Positions 10,972-22,236 of a stretch of DNA of 64,000 nt are shown in pieces. The DNA is taken from positions 310,001 through 374,000 of the forward strand of contig JACGCM010001897.1 of assembly GCA_014058105.1 (NCBI GenBank), read 5' to 3'. Source of the DNA: Kingdonia uniflora. Its lineage: Eukaryota; Streptophyta; Magnoliopsida; Ranunculales; Circaeasteraceae. A model generated the notes under the pieces. The model saw only the letters and a program-made list of their open reading frames with translations, had not been told where the DNA came from and did not search any database. The position numbers and the translations under genes are program-made. The first letter of the stretch is position 1, and every line of letters starts with the position of its first letter.

Positions 10972-11489
10972 TAAACTAACTCAGTTTCAGAAGGTAGGAG
11001 GATTCCTTTACTTCAATCCATATGGCAGAGGCTGAAGCTAATAACTACAACATCAACATTCTCAAGGGTGCAAAGAAAGCATCTTCATATCCTATCTATA
11101 TTGGAGTAGAAGAAAATTGCAGACTAGCCATCCAGACTGCCCAGAAAATAGATGGAAAAGGCATTCTTAGATCAGAAAATGAATGGGGGATAAAGATGGC
11201 TTTTTTGATGCATGCCTTTCATGGATGTTAGAAGCTCATTGATGCAATAATAAATTACATAAGGATGTTCAGAGCATACTAAATTTGGAGAAAATATTTG
11301 ACAGTGTCATCTTTACTGCTAATCATATTTTCAAGACCAGATTTCAAGTCTAATAAAGCAGGCGAGGTCATGGGTTGCTTCGACATCCTAATACGTATTG
11401 TCGTACTATGGCAATGTTGATCATCAACCCTAAATTAAGGGTGGTCTTCATGCACCAAAATAATTAGCTCGACACTTTTTCTGACGAAT
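10972..11489 (+). other. Unrecognised open frame and spacer inside CACTA
   Basis: A 69-codon frame at 11,022-11,231 (starts MAEAEANNYNINILKGAKKA, contains YPIYIGVEENCRLAIQTAQK) has codon-like composition but no family I recognise. A segment at 11,131-11,163 resembles 10,680-10,712 (CCAGAAAAT..ATGG.AAAGGCA in both), a short direct repeat on either side of the mTERF piece. The frame may be another captured exon. Confidence 0.35.
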
Positions 11490-12000
11490 TACATCAGTGG
11501 TTTCTAATCAGGTCTTGGAGGTGTTCGATTGGGCCAGGAAATCTCAAGGTGTAATGTTTACCTACTGTTATCAACTCGACACTGAAGTTATAGATGCATT
11601 AAGAGCGTTGCTTCCGTTTCTTGTCTACCATGTCGGCCCCTTAATACCTCACACGGATTTAGCAGAAACTTCCTCAAATCCTCCAAACTATATCCAACGG
11701 TTAGATTCCCAGCCTAGAAAATCTGTCTTGTACATCTCATTGTGTAGTTTTCTATCAGTTTCAAGTGTGCAACAGGAGGAAATAGTGGCTATGGTTCGAT
11801 CATGTGTGGTTCGATACTTATGGGTCGCTCGAGGTGATACTTTGCAAGTGCAAGAGGCTTCTGGAGAGATGGGACTAGTAGTGTCGTGGAATTCAACTAT
11901 GGAAGGTGTGTTTGTACCCATGCTTACATCTCCTATATTTTTTGACCAAGTCCCGGATTCTTTCGTCAACTTTCATATCATTATTAAAGCCCCAAATTGA
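11490..12000 (+). pseudogene. Captured UGT87-like UDP-glycosyltransferase fragment
   Basis: Plant UGTs transfer sugar from UDP-sugar to small molecules. The plus-strand frame (167 residues of about 450) reads VLEVFDWARKSQGVMFTYCY, YHVGPLIPHTDL, NYIQRLDSQPRKSVLYISLC, YLWVARGD and WNSTMEGV, then PMLTSPIFFDQVPDS. Most of the PSPG donor-binding box is missing: the frame jumps from GLVVS directly to WNSTMEG, removing the HCGWNS-type His and the residues before it. The active-site N-terminal domain is also absent, so it cannot be functional. UGT87 is my best subfamily guess from the PHVDL/NPPNY-type segments; the superfamily call is firm. Confidence 0.8.
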
Positions 12001-14497
12001 TTGTACAAGCTCAGCTAGAAATTGTTATGGATTTAGAGTCATCTTTGATAAATCTTTAAATATTTAAACTAAGGGTCACAAATTTATTTTGAAAAGAGGA
12101 AACTTTTGCGCTCTGAACCAAGCTAATGGTTGCTCTACTGTGATTAATTGCATCATGCATGCCATGTGCAGAAGATGAAAAATTAAGCAATTTGATAACA
12201 AGAAAATCACTGTTGACGTTGAATCCTACATTTATAACATACAAATGCAAGGTTGGCACAACGATTGACCTTTAAAACAATACATATGGACTATCAGCCA
12301 TGTGATTGTTTAAGAAGAGGGGGAATGTTGAGGATGTCACAGAAACCATTAAGAAAGGATATATATGTTTTTATTATGCATATATAGCATATATATGTTC
12401 TAGGTGGAACAAATATTTATTTAATAATCAGTGTTGCTTCTAGTTATTACAAGTTGATAGAATTGATCTAAAAAATTAAGTGATGCCTGAAATTTAACTC
12501 GTTAAATTCATAACCTTAAGTTCAAGTAGACAACTCAAAGCACGTACATTTAACATACTAAAATGGAATAACTTCTACTATATCCAATTTTTATCACGCT
12601 TTTGTAAATTTTCAGACAGGCTTGAAGCTCATTTACTTAAGTGCTAATTACTAACTAAACCAATGAAAATAAAATTCTAATATCAACCTAAGAAATCCCA
12701 TTTTCAGACAAGACAAACACCAAATTCCTAAGCTAGCTTACTATAATAGGAAATCAATTAATATTGGCCGAAGGAACCCCATTTTAGTTCTGCACTTTAT
12801 ATCATGTTTATGGTTGAAGAAATGGAATTTGCACTTGTTTTAAGGTTTAAGTCTTGTAGACTAGAACTATCTTACACTCTTATCAGATCAATAAAGAACG
12901 ACATGGCAACAACCAACTACTAATATTATGACTTAATTTGCTTAAAAAACTTATATTAGGGCAATAACAGTACCTCCAAATCGTTACTTAAACTCAGTTT
13001 GTAAACTAGATACTTCATCAATAATCGAACCGTCATTCTACCATCTCTGCACAAACTCCATAAAAAACACTTCAAACATTCAACTAATAGGATTTTTCTT
13101 TCTTTATAATCCACAAAAATAATGAGAAATGGAAAGAAAATTATTAGATTCTCATGTATCTTTTTGCTATCTGAGGCAAAAAATGGCTCTTTCAATCTGC
13201 AAAAATATACAAGGTATAACTAAAGTAAGATTAAATAAAAATAAAATTATGATTAAAAAGTTGCTTTTAGAAAATTCTTGTACTTACTAAATTTGTAATG
13301 CATGAAGAACAAACCAAATGCTTGAACGCAGTCTCCTTCGAAATGCAGCACGCAATTCAGGAATTTGGAATTGGAGAAAGGAAAATTAATGGCTTTTGAT
13401 CTTGTTTGTACCATCGGGTAAGAGACTAAGCTCGAATAACTCACCTCTTTTGGTCAATGTGTCAACTTGATCTCAACCTGGTGCATTGACGCGTAACCAC
13501 CAATACTCAATTGAAGTCACCTCGTATCACCATCTTCTTGTACACCTTTTGAGCCTGAGCCCACCTTGTTTACACTACTAGTCCATGAATGCATTGACTC
13601 TTCTTCTACCATCGAACCAACAACTAGATAAGATCCTATAAAAGCACTTTCCTTATAATAGTGATCATGTCCAGAAACTTCAAAATCCCCGAAACAATTG
13701 TTGTGACAAACTTTTTCCTTCATTACTTATTTTACATTTTCCTTTACTTTTCTCTTAGATTAGAGGAAAATGAAAGAGACGCCAATGAGTGAATTACTAG
13801 GCAACGTTTATGCAAGTGCTTACAGAAAATTGCAAGCAGGATGGCAAGCTGGAAGCAATAAACACATGGTACCCCTCATCCACCGCACCTCTCTAATTTG
13901 CATCATTCAATTAAACCTTAGAACCACTTTTACCCATATTGCATCCTGAGTTAAATTCCCTAAAAACTTTTCAATAGAAAACCCTAATTGATAACCCTTT
14001 TTTTTTGGCTCATCATCATTAAATCCAAAATTTTGGCAAAATTTCATCACATTTTAAATTTCACAATCTCCAAATTATGATTTAAAATCTAATGCAGCTT
14101 GTTAAAACCATTTAAATGCTTGCAAAAAATTATAAAATGATTCTACAAAATTAAATCTAGATACCATTACCAAACACTAAATACAGTAATTCTTGATTAA
14201 AACCCTAAAAAATGAAATGCTCCAATCACAAATATTAGAAATCGAAAAACATAGTTATGCAGCTAGATCGACTTCATAGATTAACACCCAGGGATTTTGA
14301 TACTGATTAGAACTAAAAATTAGAAATATATACGCACCTAGGATTCCATCGAAATCAAATTTTTTTGTATTAAGCTGGATCATCTTCTCTTCGTAATAGG
14401 GTAAGGGATTTTTGTGTGAAGACTAAAGAGTCAAAACTAAAAGAGGGAAAATATGAGAGACCAGATAGCGACAAAGATAAGAGGAAAATAGGAATTA
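12001..14497. other. CACTA right half with no recognised gene
   Basis: About 2.5 kb of AT-rich sequence. Minus-strand frames at 12,956-13,195, 13,253-13,444 and 13,517-13,723 are short and match nothing I know. Acceptor-like tracts near 13,200 hint at further captured exons, but without a family match I cannot support them. No CACTA transposase motif was found. Confidence 0.4.
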
Positions 14498-14549
14498 CCG
14501 CGGGCAAAATTGAAAAGAGCCCGTGGAAAATTTGTTTTCTTCGTGTATG

Positions 14550-15563
14550 ATAGAGTAGAAAAACCTATCTACTTCATCAGTAAAACTCTCATGCCTGCAA
14601 AAAAAAATACACCACCACAAAAAAATAGCTTCTTGCTCTTGTGCATACTTCCCGAAAACTTTCACTTTACTTCTAGGTACACCCCATCAAAGTCATCACC
14701 AAATTCTCCCTCAACTAGTACTTTCCAAAATAGAGAAGTCCGGAAGGCTCCAACAATGGTCTGTTTTCCTAAGGGAATATGATATTTCCTTTGAGCCACA
14801 AATATCAGTAAAATGACAAGTAGGGCAGACTTTTCGGCAGATTTCCCTGTATAAGGCCCATAATAGGAGAAACTCGAAGAGGTATTAGCCGATGATTCCA
14901 TTGTAGAATAGATGCATGGTCGAAGAGTACAGGTTCGAGACTCTTTACATATAGATTTGCTAGACCAAGAGAATCAGGGATTGGTATTGTTATGGTTACA
15001 CCGTCTAATCACATAATTGAAAAGGCTATCAAACTCAAGTTCTATGCCAGAAACAATAAAGCGGAGTATGAAGCTATATTCCCTGAGAGGAAAACCACTA
15101 TGCTGACCCCCTTGAATACATTCCAGCTAGACTCGATGACAGCAAAGAGAGGACTTTGGACATTGAAATAATAAAACATTCCAGCCTCGATACAAGCTAT
15201 ACCATGCAAATCCATGTTACCGAAGATGAAGATCCTGATGATTGGAGAAAGTCCTTTCTGACGTATGTCAATTCTAATACCCTCTCTGAGAATAAGGAAG
15301 AATCCCGATCTCTATTAGAAAAATGTATACGATTCATGGTCCAGAAAGGAGTACTATGCCACATTACTGGTGGAGGTCCACTTATCGAATATATTTTGCA
15401 AAGACAAACCCAAATAAAAATCTAAGAGCTTCTCATAGAAATCTGTGCCGCACATGTATCAAGACGATCACAGGGGTAGAGAGCATTCATACAGGGGTTA
15501 TACTGGCAAAAGATGAGGCAGGACTACAAATACTTTATCAGAAAATACTACAAGTGCTAAATC
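14550..15563 (+). pseudogene. Host element H, piece 2: RNase H, partial aRNH, integrase N-terminus
   Basis: The RNase H frame resumes directly after the CACTA element (VEKPIYFISKTLMPA) and continues with the Tat aRNH start (LKFYARNNKAEYEAI). The middle of the aRNH is deleted: after NNKAEYEAIFPE the sequence jumps to the ENHYADPLEYIPARLDD segment that normally follows the domain. Next come DWRKSFLTYVNSNTL and the integrase zinc-binding region (YWQKM..YKYFIRKYYKC) up to the E2 insertion. Frameshifts are present. The order matches E2, so H is also of Tat type. Confidence 0.8.
15559..15563 (+). repeat. E2 target-site duplication, left copy
   Basis: AAATC directly precedes the 5' LTR; the same five bases follow the 3' LTR at 28,573-28,577. 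A perfect 5-bp duplication is the integrase signature for Ty3/gypsy elements. Confidence 0.9.
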
Positions 15564-16475
15564 TGTTGTCGCCTACTCGAAGCCTTCGAACAGACAGCTG
15601 AAGCCCACTTCATAGCCTACTCAAATATTTCAAAGCCATCTCAACCCCTAAAAAAGGCTCCTCAGAGATCCCTCAGTGATGAACCTTCGACAATGGAAAG
15701 AACTTTGAGAAAGGATCAATACATTGCAGAATACATCCTTCGACAATATCTACATACGGTCAAAGTATGATAAGACAAATAGCCAGCTCAATGGACAGAA
15801 CTTTGAGAATGGATCAGTGCATTGCAACAGACATCTTTCAACCATAACTACATATGGTCGAAGTATGATAAGACAGATAGCCAGCTCACCGGATAGAACA
15901 TCGAGAACGGATTAACATCCTACTAGCAGATATCCCTCGACCTCACTATCACGCGGTCAAAGCAAGATAAGATAGACAACTACCTCATCAGATAAGACAG
16001 TGCATTGATTGGCCCATGCATCTACAGTGACAAGCCAAACTACCACGCCGTTAAGAGCCATCACCAATAAATGCAGCAGTAACCGTACCGACAAGACCGA
16101 CGCCGTTACTCGCCGAGATTTTCTGACAACATAATCATGTAAACTAGATCCACTCCTGGTGACTTAGCAACCTATGCTTCTATAAATAGAGGAGAGGGGA
16201 AACTAGACGGGGGAGAAAAATTTCCTCCGGCCTTTTCGTCTTTACCTTCGACCACCCATAAAACCTGTACTTGAACCCTTTAATTTAGTCTTCAGCAATA
16301 TAATCTGTCTTAAAAATTCTCATCGGAGGTCGTAAAGAGTCACATTCGAGCCTCTACGTAAGTATTTACTTTTAGCTTTATCTTATCATTGGCCAATTGT
16401 TAATTCCCTTTGGTTGAGGATTGAATTTACTTTGTAAGAAATGACTCCCCATCCGAACGGAGTTTGGTCCTTACA
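15564..16475 (+). mobile_element. E2 5' LTR
   Basis: Starts TGTTGTCGCC, ends GTCCTTACA. TATA box (TATAAATA) at 16,181-16,188 followed by a GA-rich leader. The primer-binding site begins two bases after the end. The U3 part contains three 98-bp repeats. Confidence 0.92.
15701..15985 (+). repeat. 98-bp tandem repeats in U3 of E2 5' LTR
   Basis: Units begin at about 15,701, 15,799 and 15,897 (AACTTTGAGAA.GGAT.. then CATTGCA..AGACATCCTTCGAC.., GGTCGAAGTATGATAAGACA, CCAGCTCA). They lie upstream of the TATA box, where repeated enhancer-like elements are common in LTRs. The 3' LTR has the same three units. Confidence 0.8.
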
Positions 16476-16476
16476 A

Positions 16477-16494
16477 TTGGCACCGTCTGTGCTT
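16477..16494 (+). other. E2 primer-binding site
   Basis: TTGGCACCGTCTGTGCTT, one base after the LTR; identical to the E1 site. tRNA not assigned. Confidence 0.85.
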
Positions 16495-16560
16495 CTTACC
16501 CTACCAATCTCTCTCCCTTGCTCCCATCCCCTTATTTTCAACACCAACAGATCATCCTCA

Positions 16561-17849
16561 ATGGCACCCACACGCCGTTCCAACTCCACCCGGGCTGGAA
16601 ATTCTATCGACGAAGTCGCTGCTCAAATAACATTGCTATCTCAATAAGTCACTCAGGCAGAGGAGTGCCACCAGAGCCAACTGAATCAGGAACGTGAAAG
16701 CCATCGTTTGGCTTTGGAAACAGAGCAAAATTGCCGTTTGGATGACGAAAACCAACAAAACAGAGCTGTCGATGAGTGGCGCAACACCGTCTGGGAGATA
16801 CAATGATTACAGCCCTTGAAACCTGCTCGTCCGTCCCAGGCACCCGACCCATCGTACATTTTTACCCGCACCCGCCTTGGCCCTCCTTCAAACCTCTAGT
16901 TATCCCAAGCTAACACTAAGGCCGAAGGTAATCCCGTACTATTCCCCCAACCGACTCTATCCACCTCGGGATTCATCCCACCGAAGACTTTTCTTACTCA
17001 ACCCTTCACTCACCCAGATAACCTACAGGCAATCCTAATCGAGAATGGCTCGGGGAACACTGTGCTGACTTTATACCACATACTTGACCTCACAACCTTC
17101 GACTTCACCAATCTCCCCCTCATCCTCCATACATTACACAGTAGGAATTCAGCCTCAAAATACAACCAGTCATCCGTATTACCGCAAGTCCAGCAACAGA
17201 CTTCTGAAGCCGCCTCAATAACCTGATTTACCCTAAACATTTGGCCATCGAAAAACCCTCTAACTTTCGCGCTCCCAAACTCAGGAAATATCGTAATACA
17301 GACGCTAAATCCCACATCCTCGAATTCTAAAATGCCTTGGGCCCCTACTCCACGACTGACTATCATTTATGTCGCCTTTTTCTAATGAGCCTTGCCGATA
17401 ACCCCCTTCGATGGTACCATAACCTCCCAAATGGCATGATTCGTAACTTTGGGCAACTTTCACAATTTTTGATCGCCCAGTTTTCCTTTAACAAAGACTG
17501 AGAGGCCAGAGTTGACGTTCTTTTCAATTTTAGAAAGTCTGGCAATGAGAGCCTCAAAGCCTTCACCAGAAGATTCCTCAACGAATCTCACAAAAATGAA
17601 AACCTCGACTGCTCAAATGCTATTTTGGCCTACTCGAATGCTTTGCCCGATCACAGCCGAGAAAATAAACATCTCGTTCTCCACAAACCCAAAACACTTG
17701 AAGAAATTTTCTCAAAAGTCAACGGCTATATCGACCTTGAGCGCCTTCATGAGTCCCGCATACAGAACCAGGCTCCGCAAACAGCTTTCAATAAACCACG
17801 GCAACATACCTACTCTGCCCTCACACCCCTGATCGCTCCTGTCGCATAA
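16561..17849 (+). pseudogene. E2 gag, decayed
   Basis: ATG at 16,561 opens MAPTRRSNSTRAGNSIDEVA and aligns with the E1 gag start. The N-terminal part contains a glutamine/glutamate-rich probable coiled coil (16,640-16,800), broken by stops. The Retrotrans_gag core at 17,370-17,849 reads PLRWYHNLPNG, LSQFLIAQFSFNKD, VLFNFRKSGNESLKAFTRRF, YSNALPDHSRENKHLVLHKP. It ends at TAA after IAPVA. Several stops and frame changes. Confidence 0.88.
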
Positions 17850-17873
17850 GAGACTCTGAGCCGCAAATGCCCC

Positions 17874-18660
17874 ATGATTGATAGCAACACCGAAGCGTGC
17901 AGGAAGCGAATAAAGCCTTTTTTACCTACACTCACTGCTCCCCTCAACACCCTTCTACCACACATACAGGCAGACCCCATTTGGCGAGTTCCTTTCCCCA
18001 TCGAAGTCCAACCAGGCGAATCTTTCTATGCCAACCACAAATGCAATTGTCATCATACAAATAAATACTGTACCCTTCAGTACTCTCTCGAACTTATCTT
18101 CAGAGCAGAACGTTTGTACCAATATATTGCCGACCTACCAGGCTACCTTGATGGGCCCTACCTCAAATCAATATCCACCCCTACTACTGACCCGACGGAG
18201 GTACATATCGACAGAGTCAAGTTCATCAAAGTCAACAATATAAACAGTCAACTCTCTAAGAGAAAACGAAAGTACATAGAAGAATGTTACAAGCTCACCT
18301 ATCAAGAGAAATTCCCCACCCTCTTACCAGAAACTAACCGTTACCCTCGACTCGAAGGTATCTCTTTCATGGATTGCGATACTTCACATGTCCGCTTTCC
18401 CCATTCCGATCCATTAGTCATCATGATTGAGATCGAGAACCTTGTTCTCCATATAATCTTCATAGATATTGGGAGCGCAGCTGACGAGACCTTATAACCA
18501 CAGCTAACGTCGAGTTAAAAGGTTTTAATGGATCAACAAAAGTCGTTGTAGGCCGCATCAGTCTACCCGTCCCAACAGGTCCTATTACCCTTCAAACCAA
18601 CTTCATAGTCATTGACTAGAAGTCCGAATACCTTAGTATACTCGGACGAGATTGGCTTTA
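17874..18660 (+). pseudogene. E2 zinc-knuckle-like region and protease, catalytic Thr lost
   Basis: A 207-residue frame contains NHKCNCHHTNKYC near 18,033-18,072, a variant of the Cys/His motif that ends Tat gag. A linker follows, then the protease strand and active site near 18,463-18,486, where the DTG triad reads DIG (IDIGSAAD). The frame stops soon after, and the rest of the protease is recognisable only with frameshifts. E1 keeps DTG at the matching place. Confidence 0.75.
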
Positions 18661-18954
18661 CACCATGCGAGTTATACCTTCGAACTATCATCAGACCCTT
18701 CGATTCAGCAATCACGATGGTACTTGGAACTTGAAAGGTTCTCAACACCTTGCCCACTCATGCGAGCACCCAGAGATCGACCAAACACGAAATCTTGTCA
18801 ACCGCCTATCGTAATCACAACATCTTCCTATACCTTCAACTTCGACAGATACCACACAACCCATCGAACCCACTGTTTATATCAAACTCAACGGTCTTGG
18901 TCGGGGCACATTTATTGGAACCCTCCTTAACGAGTCAGAATAACTCAAACTTTC

Positions 18955-19743
18955 TGAGTTCCTTCGAGCAAACAACGATATCTTCGCCTAGACAATTCAA
19001 GAGATGCCCGGCATCAACCCCTACCTGGCGTACCATCGCCTTGATCACATCCCCTATTCCTCAGCAGTAAAGAAAAATAAATGTACACTGACACCACGAC
19101 TTTGAGAAGCTGTGAACCTTGAAGTTGACAAACTCAAAGCCGCAGGGTTTATTAGGGAAGTGAAGTACGTAGACAGGATATTGAACATCGTTGAAGTACC
19201 TAAGAAGAATGGTAAAATCAGAATCTGCGTCAACTTTACTGACCTCAACAAGCATACACCGAAGAATAGTTTCCCCCTCCCAACTATCTCAGCACTCCTC
19301 GACGCCACCGCTGGACACGAATGCCTATCTATGATGCACGCGGCTTCGGGTTACAATCAGGTACCCCTCCTCCCTGAAGATCAACTTAAAACTACATTTA
19401 TAACTGAACAAGGCCTTTACTGTTTCAATGTTATGCCATTCGGCATTAAAAATGTCGGTGCCACCTACCAACGCTTCGTCACAACTATGATCAAACCCAT
19501 GCTTGGCAAGTCAGTCGAAGTCTATATCGATGACATGTTTTGCAAAAGCTTTCTAAAGAATACTCATATCTCAGACCTAACAAAAATATTCTCAGTACTT
19601 CGCACATATAATATGAAACTCAACCCAGATAAGAGCCAATTTGGCGTGTCATCCAAATTTTTTTTGGCTCACCTTATCAGTAAACGCGAGATGAAGATCG
19701 ATCCTACACACATTCGAGCCCTCATAGACATGTCTTCACCCTG
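18955..19743 (+). pseudogene. E2 reverse transcriptase, first catalytic Asp replaced by His
   Basis: Plus-strand frame 19,112-19,743 with upstream continuation from about 18,955 (LSEFLRANNDIFA). Motifs: VPKKNGKIRICVNFTDLNK, ECLSMMHAASGYNQ, TEQGLYCFNVMPFGIKNVGA, VEVYIDDM (19,517-19,537), LNPDKSQFGVSSKFFLAHLI. The first catalytic Asp of the palm (D in MMDAALGYNQ of E1) reads His (codon CAC at 19,337-19,339), which alone should abolish polymerisation. YIDDM is intact. Confidence 0.93.
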
Positions 19744-20430
19744 AACAAAGGAGACGTCCAAAAAGTAGCCGGCAGGATAGCAGCCCTTAACCGTTTCATT
19801 TCAAAATCATCTGATTGAAGTGCTTGGCTTTTTCCCACTTACGCGATCAAGGTGCCCACAAAATAAAAAAGAAAAACAACCCTTAGATTAATTGGACCCC
19901 TGAGTGTGAACAAGCCTTTCTTGATCTAAAAAATTATCTTGGCTGCCCACCTATTATCAGTGCCCCTATCGTTGGTGAGACACTCTCATTATTCCTCGCT
20001 ATCACAAAAACTTCCATCAGTTTAGGGCTCATTTGACTTGATTCCCATATCAAAAAACATGTATATTTCATCAGTAAAACCCTAACCCCTGCAGAGACCC
20101 GGTATTCAAAACTTGAACTTTTACTCCACACACTTGTCTATTCTGCCCGTAAACTCAAACCATACTTTCAGGCTCATCCTATTCGTGTTATTACCAGTTA
20201 TCCCCTCCGTGAAGTACTCAGCAAAAAAGAAAAATCCAGATGAGTGCAACAGTGGTCTGTATACCTTGGCGAACACGATATTGCCTTCGAGAAATAAATA
20301 TCCCAGAAAGGCCAAGTAGTAGAAGATTTTCTAGCAGACTTCCCGGTCGAAGATGTAGATTGGGAAGAAAACGAAGATGATCTCGCAGACAATCAACCCG
20401 AAGAAGAATATCTGTGGGACCCTCTCACTG
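19744..20430 (+). pseudogene. E2 RNase H (RT-linked), decayed
   Basis: Follows RT after a stop. Segments: GCPPIISAPIVGETLSLFLA, KHVYFISKTLTPAETRYSKL, HTLVYSARKLKPYFQAHPIR, then VVEDFLADFPVEDVDWEE with an acidic linker leading into the second RNase H. At least three in-frame stops. Confidence 0.85.
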
Positions 20431-20800
20431 GTTGGCATTTATTCACAGACGGATCAGCAGAACCTGATAGCTCTAGAATTAGTATTGTTTTAGTAACACT
20501 CACTAATGATCGAATAGAGAAAGCTGTTAAACTTGCCTTCGAATGTTCCAATAACGAAGCAGAGTATAAAACCTTGATCCACAGCCTCGATCTCGGCATC
20601 CCCAAACTTGCAGTCTTCACAGATTCCCAACTTATTCAGAGATACTACACAGGAGAAAACCAAGCTAATGGTCTCATGGCCGATTATGCCATTTTTGTGC
20701 GACAGCGAATTAACCGACTCCCCGAAAAATCCTCAATCACACATTACCCTCGGGGAGAGAAATCGACATGCAGATTCCCTCGCCTACTTAGCAGCTTTGC
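20431..20800 (+). pseudogene. E2 archaeal-type RNase H domain
   Basis: FTDGSAEPDSSRISIVL, ECSNNEAEYKTLIHSLDLG, KLAVFTDSQLIQ and GLMADYAIFVR: the three acidic catalytic residues (D, E, D) are all present, unlike in E1. The domain is a hallmark of the Tat lineage. A frameshift near 20,755 separates it from the integrase part. Confidence 0.9.
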
Positions 20801-22170
20801 TCGGCCACGCAGAGTCGCGAACACTCCATATCGAAGTACTCGAACGCTCAAGTATCGGCCAGATGGAAATCAACACCATCAATGCTGGGGGCAAGAGTCA
20901 CAATTCATATGATTGGCAGAAACCGTTCCTTCACTATTTCAACATTGCTACTCTCCCAGATGATCCCAAAGCCAAACGCTCTATCCTAAAAAATTACCGC
21001 AGATATATAATCCACAAAAACCAATTACATCGCAAATTCCCAGATGGCGTCCTCCTTCGATACGTATCCCAAACCAAAGCCTCTCAAATCTTAGCTGAAC
21101 TTTATGAAGGAACCTGTGGTTCTCATACTGTTGGTCACTTTATGGCCCTTCGAGCTGTTACCCAAGCATTATTTTGGCCCGATATGAAGAAACAAGCTTC
21201 AGACTATGTAAAACAATGTGACAAATGCCAGCGTCACGCCCACGACATCCATTGCCCCTCTAGAGACCTCCATGTCAGCTAAGTTTTCTGGCCATTAAAA
21301 AGATGGGCCATCGATCTCATTGGACCCTTTCTAAAAGCCTCAGGTAGCAGAAAAAATATCCTTGTCGCAACCGACTAGTTTAGTAAATGGGTCGAAGCTG
21401 TTCCTCTATGCCGAACCAGAGAAGAAGAAGTTATCAAATTCATAAGGGAAAATATCATCACTCGCTTCAGCTACCACCATATGATCCGATGCGACAATGG
21501 CCCCCAGTTTGTTGGAAGGAAAGTTAAAAACTTCCTCAAAAAATACAACATCATTCTCTCACCATCAACATCTTGCTATACTCAGGGCAACGGTCAAGTC
21601 GAAGCAATCAACAAAAAAATTGTCGACGGTCTTAAGAAGAGAGTTAATCTAAAGAAAGGACGATGGGTCCAAGAGTTACAGCACATCCTCTAGGCTTATC
21701 GCATAACACCAAGAAAATCTACAGGATGTATCCCTTTCCTCCTGACATATAGGACCGAGGCTGTGCTACCAACTCAATTCGAAGTACCCACCCGAGACCC
21801 TAATCTCCCAGATGAAGATAATGAGTTCAAACTTGTGTACAACATGATATGGATTGATGAAAGAAGAGACCGAGCTATCCCCGACCTTGGCCGCTACCGC
21901 ATTTCACTTCAAAAATCCTATAACAAGAGAGTTCGACCAAGAAGTTTCAACATAGGAGATCTAGTGCTTCGACATGTCAATCAATCTTTGAAACCTCAGA
22001 ATACTGGAGAGCTAGCCGAATCTTGGGAAGGACTCTACATCGTCTACGATAAAACAGACTTGGGTTCCTATTACTTAAAAGACAAAAGACGAAGAGCCCC
22101 TACCACACCCCTGGAATACAATGCAATTAGCCTCCTACAACAGGCCATATCTATAATCATGTACAACTAA
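20755..22170 (+). pseudogene. E2 integrase
   Basis: The zinc-binding domain includes GSHTVGH and CDKCQRH. All three core catalytic residues are present: D in RWAIDLIGP, D in RCDNGPQF, E in GQVEAINKKI. The C-terminal domain reads NKRVRPRSFNIGDLVLR..ELAESWEGLYIV and ends at TAA near 22,168. Three in-frame stops (after DLHVS, in ATD.FSKW, in HIL.AYR) break it. It is otherwise the best preserved coding region in the window. Confidence 0.93.
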
Positions 22171-22236
22171 TGTGACCTAGAATATTCAATAAACAAGTTG
22201 TTCCATTCCAACTTCGTCTACTATTTCATTTTTAAA

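Larger units (their letters stand above)
7184..14549. mobile_element. CACTA-type (Pack-CACTA) DNA transposon carrying captured gene fragments
   Basis: The element interrupts host element H. The left edge starts CACTGCACCAATTTTG and the right edge, read inward, CATACACGAAGAAAAC; both then run into AT-rich sequence and a CCACGG motif, so the termini are imperfect inverted repeats. The flanks are ATA at 7,181-7,183 and ATA at 14,550-14,552, the 3-bp target duplication expected for CACTA (En/Spm) elements. Removing the element and one ATA leaves the H reading frame open across the site. The left end carries subterminal CACGG repeats. No transposase was recognised. Fragments of at least four plant genes lie inside (endonuclease V, G3P transporter, mTERF, UGT), on both strands. 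The right terminus is the weaker of the two. Confidence 0.75.

Noticed and set aside
12956..13723. Three minus-strand frames in the right half of the CACTA element as further captured genes.
   Set aside because: Some have splice-like borders, but no family could be recognised; kept only as a possibility.
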